Assembly (NCBI GenBank): GCA_041584475.1
Contig: JBFHDX010000006.1
Location: 3,211-67,210 of the forward strand
Reading direction: 5' to 3'
Source of the DNA: JBFHDX01 sp041584475
GTDB lineage: Bacteria > Pseudomonadota > Alphaproteobacteria > UBA8366 > JADFVY01
Length of the DNA stretch: 64,000 nt
The notes under the pieces: model-generated
Seen by the model: only the letters and a program-made list of their open reading frames with translations
What the model was told of the DNA's origin: nothing
Database searches by the model: none
Part shown: piece by piece, positions 60,138-64,000 of the stretch
Layout: every line of letters begins with the position of its first letter
Numbering within the stretch: the stretch's first letter is position 1
Translations under genes and position numbers: made by a program

Positions 60138-61421
60138 TCAGAGGCTGGCCAGGCGGTCGAGCTCCGAGATAGCCCGGCTCAACATCTCGTCGCCTTCGAT
60201 GTCGGGATTCTCCCTCACCTCAATATCGGGGGCGATGCCGCCGTCCACGGACGATCCAGACGGCGTGAAGTAGGTGGCGGTCGTGAGCTTGAGCGCGGTG
60301 CCCTGCCCCATCGGAATGACAGTCTGCACCGTGCCCTTGCCGAACGTCCGGCTGCCGACGATGAGCGCACGCCCGTGGTCCTTGAGCGCTCCGGCGAGTA
60401 TCTCCGCGGCGGAGGCGGACCCGCCATTGACCAGGACCGCAATCGGCAGTCCCGCCGCGAGGTCGCCGCGGCTCGCGCTGTAACGCTGGGCGCCGTTGCG
60501 GCTCCGCGTGGTGACGATGTCGCCGCGCTCGATGAAGACGTCGGAGACGGACACCGACTGCATCAGCAAGCCGCCCGGGTTGTTGCGAAGGTCGATGATG
60601 AGCCCCGCCAGCCGTCCACCGAGATGGGAGCGGATCTCCTGGACCGCGGCCTCGACCTGCCCGGTCGTGTCCTCGGTGAAGCTGCTGATGCGAACGTATC
60701 CGAAATCGCCCTCGCGCCGCCATTTCACGACGTTGATGCGAATCTGCGCGCGATTGATCGTGACGTCGAACGGCGCGCGCGCCTCGCGGCTGATCCTCAG
60801 CTCGACCGCCGATCCGACGGGACCGCGCAGCATCTGCACGATCTTGCTGAGCGGCCTGTCGCCGAGGGCGACCCCGTCGACATGCGTGATGCGGTCACCC
60901 GCCTCTATGTCTGCCTGCTGCGCAGGCGTGCCGTCGAGCGGCGTGACCACGATCACGCCGTCGCCTTCCTGCGGTTTGGCGATCTGGATTCCGAGGCCGC
61001 CGAATTCGCCCTTCATCGAGTCCTTGATGGCGCCGTATTCGTCGCGTGGCAGGTACGTGCTGTAGGGGTCGAGCGAGGCCAGCATGCCCTTGATCGCCTG
61101 CTCGACGAGCCAGTCGCCCGCCGGCTCGCCGGCCGGAGGTTCGGCGTCGAGCACGGCGCTCGTCGCCGCCGCCAGCAGCACGCCCTCGTCCACCGGGCGA
61201 ACGTAATCGGTGCGCACGCGCTCGAAGACCTGGGCGAACAGCTTGATATCCGGCTGCTCGGCACCGGGCACCTCGGAGGACACGTAATGGCGGCTGTGGA
61301 TGTCGCGCGCGAGTCGCTCCGCTGCCGCGCGTGCCTCGGGGCCGGGCGCCGGCGGCGCGGCGCAGGCGCCGACCGCCAAGATCGCCAGAGACGCAACGGC
61401 AAGTCGGATCCGGGGCAACAT
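60138..61421 (-). CDS. C-terminal processing protease (S41, Ctp/Prc family)
   Basis: A 427-residue periplasmic serine protease. The ATG at 61421 opens a lipoprotein-like signal (LAVASLAILAVGACAAPPAP, lipobox Cys). It has a PDZ domain (IEAGDRITHVDGVALGDRPL near residue 180) and the S41 catalytic Ser-Lys pair (NGGSASAAEILAGALKDHG and RTFGKGTVQT, about residues 335 and 360). It trims C-termini of envelope proteins. The ribosome site is GAGGGGAAG. It diverges from the 2-hydroxyacid dehydrogenase gene. Confidence 0.92.
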   Translation of the reverse strand: MLPRIRLAVASLAILAVGACAAPPAPGPEARAAAERLARDIHSRHYVSSEVPGAEQPDIKLFAQVFERVRTDYVRPVDEGVLLAAATSAVLDAEPPAGEPAGDWLVEQAIKGMLASLDPYSTYLPRDEYGAIKDSMKGEFGGLGIQIAKPQEGDGVIVVTPLDGTPAQQADIEAGDRITHVDGVALGDRPLSKIVQMLRGPVGSAVELRISREARAPFDVTINRAQIRINVVKWRREGDFGYVRISSFTEDTTGQVEAAVQEIRSHLGGRLAGLIIDLRNNPGGLLMQSVSVSDVFIERGDIVTTRSRNGAQRYSASRGDLAAGLPIAVLVNGGSASAAEILAGALKDHGRALIVGSRTFGKGTVQTVIPMGQGTALKLTTATYFTPSGSSVDGGIAPDIEVRENPDIEGDEMLSRAISELDRLASL

Positions 61422-61501
61422 CGATCGGTACTTCCCCTCAGAGAACAATGCGCCCGATCAGGGCCGGAAGCGGTGCGAAGACAGGCATGATGGAGCAAAA
61501 A

Positions 61502-61530
61502 AGTAAACGAATATGTTACAAGGTCGACAA
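61502..61530 (-). promoter_or_regulatory. Probable promoter of the Ctp protease gene
   Basis: TTGTCG (61530-61525) and TTTACT (61507-61502) on the minus strand are 17 bases apart in a locally AT-rich stretch, about 80 bases before the ATG. Confidence 0.45.
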
Positions 61531-61569
61531 TCGCAGCCCGTCCGGTTTCGGACGCCACGGAGCCAGCAA

Positions 61570-62535
61570 ATGAGCGCAAAGCCGGTCGTCGTCGTCACCC
61601 GCAAACTGCCCGAGGCAATCGAGGAACGGCTGCGCCGCGACTATATTCCGCGGCTCAACCCCGAGGACCGGCTTTACGACGGCGGCGCGCTGCTCGCGCT
61701 CTGCGACGGGGCGGACGCCATCCTGCCCTGCCACACGGAAAGGTTGTCGGCCGAGTTGATCGGGGCGCTGCCTGCCACGGTGCGCGTGATCGCAAACTTC
61801 TCGGTGGGTGTCGACCATGTCGACCTGCAGGCCGCGCGAGCACGCGGCATCGTCGTCACCAACACGCCCGACGTGCTGAGCGACGCGACCGCCGAGATCG
61901 CCATGCTCTGTATGCTCGGCGCGGCGCGGCGGGCAAGCGAGGGCGAGCATCTCGTTCGCAGCGGCGAATGGCGCGACTGGAGCCCGGCCTTCATGGTCGG
62001 CATCCAATTGACCGGCAAGCGGATCGGCATCGTCGGCATGGGACGGGTCGGTCAGGTCGTGGCACGCAGAGCGCGGGCGTTCGAGATGACGGTCCATTAC
62101 CACAACCGACAGCGGCTCGACCCCGAACTCGAGGCAGGAGCCCAATTCCACGCCGTCCTCGACGCGATGCTGCCGCAGTGCGACGTGCTGTCGCTGAACT
62201 GTCCCGCGACGCCGGAGACGACTGGACTGCTGAACGCCGAGCGCATCGCGCGGTTGCCCGACGGTGCGATCGTCGTCAATACGGCGCGCGGGGCGCTGGT
62301 CGACGACGACGCGCTGATCACGGCGCTGCAGCGCGGCAAACTCTTCGCCGCAGGTCTCGACGTTTACAACAATGAACCCGCGATCGATCCCCGCTATCGG
62401 GAGCTCAGCAACGCGTTTCTGCTGCCCCACATTGGCAGCGCCACGCGAGAGACGCGCGACGCCATGGGCTTCCGCGCGCTGGACAATCTCGACGCGTTCT
62501 TCGCCGGGCGTGAGCCGGGCGACCGCGTGGCCTGA
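61570..62535 (+). CDS. D-2-hydroxyacid dehydrogenase (glyoxylate/hydroxypyruvate reductase type)
   Basis: A 321-residue NAD(P)H enzyme. It shows the Rossmann motif GIVGMGRVGQVVARRA near residue 155, the catalytic arginine in VNTARGALVDDDAL, glutamate in GLDVYNNEP and histidine in LLPHIGSATRET. NFSVGVDHVDLQAA near residue 80 fits the GyaR/glycerate dehydrogenase group. It reduces glyoxylate or hydroxypyruvate, or the reverse. The arginine after the Rossmann region (NRQR) hints at NADPH. ATG at 61570 with GGAG eight bases upstream. Confidence 0.88.
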   Translation: MSAKPVVVVTRKLPEAIEERLRRDYIPRLNPEDRLYDGGALLALCDGADAILPCHTERLSAELIGALPATVRVIANFSVGVDHVDLQAARARGIVVTNTPDVLSDATAEIAMLCMLGAARRASEGEHLVRSGEWRDWSPAFMVGIQLTGKRIGIVGMGRVGQVVARRARAFEMTVHYHNRQRLDPELEAGAQFHAVLDAMLPQCDVLSLNCPATPETTGLLNAERIARLPDGAIVVNTARGALVDDDALITALQRGKLFAAGLDVYNNEPAIDPRYRELSNAFLLPHIGSATRETRDAMGFRALDNLDAFFAGREPGDRVA

Positions 62536-62810
62536 TGGGCCGCTGGCGCCGGGCGAATCGGGGATCGAATTCCGCCATGCGGGAAAACCGGTTGCGGACG
62601 ACCGCAAAATGTTGAAGTCTTGCGCATCCTGAACGTCGATGCTGGCGTCGGGTGATGAATGCGATCTGACAGGGAGCCTTCCAATAAAATACCCGGTTCA
62701 GATCAAGTAACTGATAGTAGGCGCTGGAGAGGGACCATGCGGCGTAACCGGATTGGTCCGTCGTTCGTTATTGCGTGACTATCCGTCCTTGAAGTCGGGA
62801 GGAGGAAACT
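62536..62810. promoter_or_regulatory. Leader/promoter region of the TRAP operon
   Basis: A 275-base non-coding gap. It is locally AT-rich around 62685-62720 (CCAATAAAATACCC) and near 62766-62782. I can point to no consensus promoter or riboswitch fold. The only clear element is the ribosome site just before 62811. Confidence 0.35.
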
Positions 62811-63947
62811 ATGACAACCAAGGATACCGCGGCCAAGACGGCCACTCGTCGTAAATTCCTGAAGGTCGGCGCCGGCGCGGCTGCGGGTACCGCTGCCGCC
62901 GTCGCCATGCCGCAGGTGTCGCGGGCCCAGACCGTGACCCTGAAAATGCAGGGCTCGTGGGGTGCAGCGGACATCTTCAACGAGATGGCGCAGGAATACG
63001 TCAAACGCGTCGAGGACATGGCCGGCGGCCGCCTCAAGATCGACTATCTGAATTCCGGTGCCGTGGTGCAGGCGTTCCAGGTCCAGGACGCGGTGCACAA
63101 AGGCGTACTCGACGCCGGCCACACGGTGACGGCCTACTGGTACGGCAAGCACAAGGCCGCGTCGCTGTTCGGCACGGGGCCCGTGTTCGGTGCCAACGCT
63201 TCGCAGATTCTCGCCTGGATCCACAAGGGCGGCGGCAAGGATCTGTACCGCGAACTGGTGCAGGACATCCTCAAGCTGAACCTCGTCGGTTTCTTCGCCA
63301 TGCCGATGCCGACGCAGCCGCTCGGCTGGTTCAAGAAGGAAATCAAGACCGCCGACGATCTCAAGGGACTGAAATACCGCACGGTCGGATTGGCCACGGA
63401 CATCATGCAGGGCATGGGTCTGTCGGTGGCGCAGCTGCCGGGCGGCGAAATCGTGCCGGCGCTGGAGCGCGGCGTCATCGAGGCGTTCGAGTACAACAAC
63501 CCGACGTCCGACAGCCGCTTCGGCGCGCAGGACGTGTCCAAGATCTACATGATGGGCTCGTACCACCAGGCCGCCGAGTTCTTCGAGATCATCTTCAACC
63601 GGAGCAAGTACGAAGCCCTGCCGAAAGAGCATCAGGCGATCCTCGAATACGCGGCCGAGGCGGCGAACACCGCCAACTACGCGACCGCGATGGACAATTA
63701 CTCGCGTGACCTGCAGAAGCTCATCAACGAGAGCGGCGTGAAGGTCTACCGCACACCGCAAGCTGTCCTCCAGGCGCAGCTCAAGTCCTGGGACACGGTC
63801 CTGGCCAATCTGAACCAGGATCCGTTCTTCAAGAAGGTCGTCGATTCGCAGCGTGACTGGTCGAAGCGCGTCGCCTTCTACGACCTGATGAACTCTGCCG
63901 ATTACAAGCTCGCCTACGAGCACTATTTCGGCAAGCTCGGCTTCTGA
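62811..63947 (+). CDS. TRAP transporter binding protein, DctP family
   Basis: A 378-residue exported protein with a twin-arginine signal (TRRKFLKVGAGAAAGTAAAV, cut near SRA-Q). The mature start TVTLKMQGSWGAADIFNEMA is typical of DctP proteins. The conserved GLKYRTVGLATDIMQGMG segment near residue 190 carries the arginine that binds the carboxylate of most TRAP ligands. The ribosome site is excellent (GGGAGGAGGAAACT). The long gap before it (62536-62810) must hold its promoter. The membrane subunits DctQM are expected just past the window. Confidence 0.9.
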   Translation: MTTKDTAAKTATRRKFLKVGAGAAAGTAAAVAMPQVSRAQTVTLKMQGSWGAADIFNEMAQEYVKRVEDMAGGRLKIDYLNSGAVVQAFQVQDAVHKGVLDAGHTVTAYWYGKHKAASLFGTGPVFGANASQILAWIHKGGGKDLYRELVQDILKLNLVGFFAMPMPTQPLGWFKKEIKTADDLKGLKYRTVGLATDIMQGMGLSVAQLPGGEIVPALERGVIEAFEYNNPTSDSRFGAQDVSKIYMMGSYHQAAEFFEIIFNRSKYEALPKEHQAILEYAAEAANTANYATAMDNYSRDLQKLINESGVKVYRTPQAVLQAQLKSWDTVLANLNQDPFFKKVVDSQRDWSKRVAFYDLMNSADYKLAYEHYFGKLGF

Positions 63948-63983
63948 TCGAGGCCGGGACCTAGAAATCCAAGGGCCCGGGTC

Positions 63984-64000
63984 GGGGGGGGGGGGGGGGG
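63984..64000. other. Run of 17 G at the window end
   Basis: The last 17 bases are all G, following GGGCCCGGGTC. A homopolymer of this length is unlike anything else in the window and suggests a contig end or sequencing artefact rather than genome sequence. Confidence 0.7.

Noticed and set aside
63954..63980. Hairpin after the TRAP binding-protein gene (CCGGG/CCCGG)
   Set aside because: Only five base pairs with a 17-base loop, and the sequence next to it is of doubtful quality.

Overview
This is a 64 kb stretch of a GC-rich chromosome (most coding lines look near 65-70 percent G+C). It most likely comes from an alphaproteobacterium of Rhodospirillales/Rhizobiales type. The evidence is a C4-pathway 5-aminolevulinate synthase (hemA), the xseB-ispA-dxs block just behind a histone-deacetylase-like gene, a BigR-type repressor, and many ABC, TTT and TRAP uptake systems with class-III aminotransferases and CoA-dependent catabolic enzymes. 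I see no rRNA, tRNA, CRISPR array, prophage or transposase.

Layout. 0-1.5 kb: end of an MFS transporter gene, hspQ behind a consensus sigma-54 promoter, and pyrE. 1.6-5.3 kb: a peptide/nickel-type ABC binding protein and two permeases without ATPases. 5.3-16.8 kb: a divergent catabolic locus around an FCD-type GntR regulator. One arm encodes a CaiB-type CoA-transferase, an atypical crotonase, a gamma-carbonic anhydrase and a four-domain rhodanese. The other encodes the regulator, a tripartite tricarboxylate transporter (binding protein, TctB, TctA), a hot-dog thioesterase, an enolase-superfamily enzyme and a malonyl-CoA synthetase. I read it as uptake, CoA activation and probably decarboxylation of a malonate-like diacid. 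16.9-22.1 kb: a 61-residue protein behind a second consensus sigma-54 promoter, a BigR-like persulfide sensor with its operator, and an RND pump with its adaptor. 22.3-29.8 kb: the hdac-xseB-ispA-dxs block, interrupted by a cyclase-TolB-TPR gene, a truncated second copy of the xseB start, and a cupin gene.

29.9-35.2 kb: fabI-aroC-TTC38-like-sppA on the minus strand. 35.3-43.5 kb: a BrkB-type membrane protein, a DnaJ-like chaperone, a glycine-zipper lipoprotein, pdxH-CDF transporter, a two-domain kinase, a universal stress protein, a small Cys-rich protein and an SDR. 43.6-51.6 kb: a PadR-like regulator, a PotABCD-type polyamine ABC operon, hemA behind a perfect FNR/FixK box, and an omega-aminotransferase. 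51.9-60.1 kb: a complete dipeptide-type ABC operon with two tandem binding proteins, then a second universal stress protein with a near-perfect FNR/FixK box. 60.1-64 kb: a Ctp protease, a 2-hydroxyacid dehydrogenase and a TRAP binding protein. The window ends in 17 G residues.

Regulatory logic visible by eye: two sigma-54 promoters (hspQ and the 61-aa gene); FNR/FixK-type boxes before hemA and one usp gene, with a degenerate one before the other usp gene; GntR, BigR and PadR genes each with a palindrome in their own promoter; and stem-loops between the binding-protein gene and the first permease gene in all three ABC operons. The best candidates for something new are the diacid/CoA locus with its Glu-less crotonase, the sigma-54 pair, and the broken and partly duplicated xseB region. 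Starts, motifs and palindromes were read by eye. Functional names come from family resemblance, not from searches.
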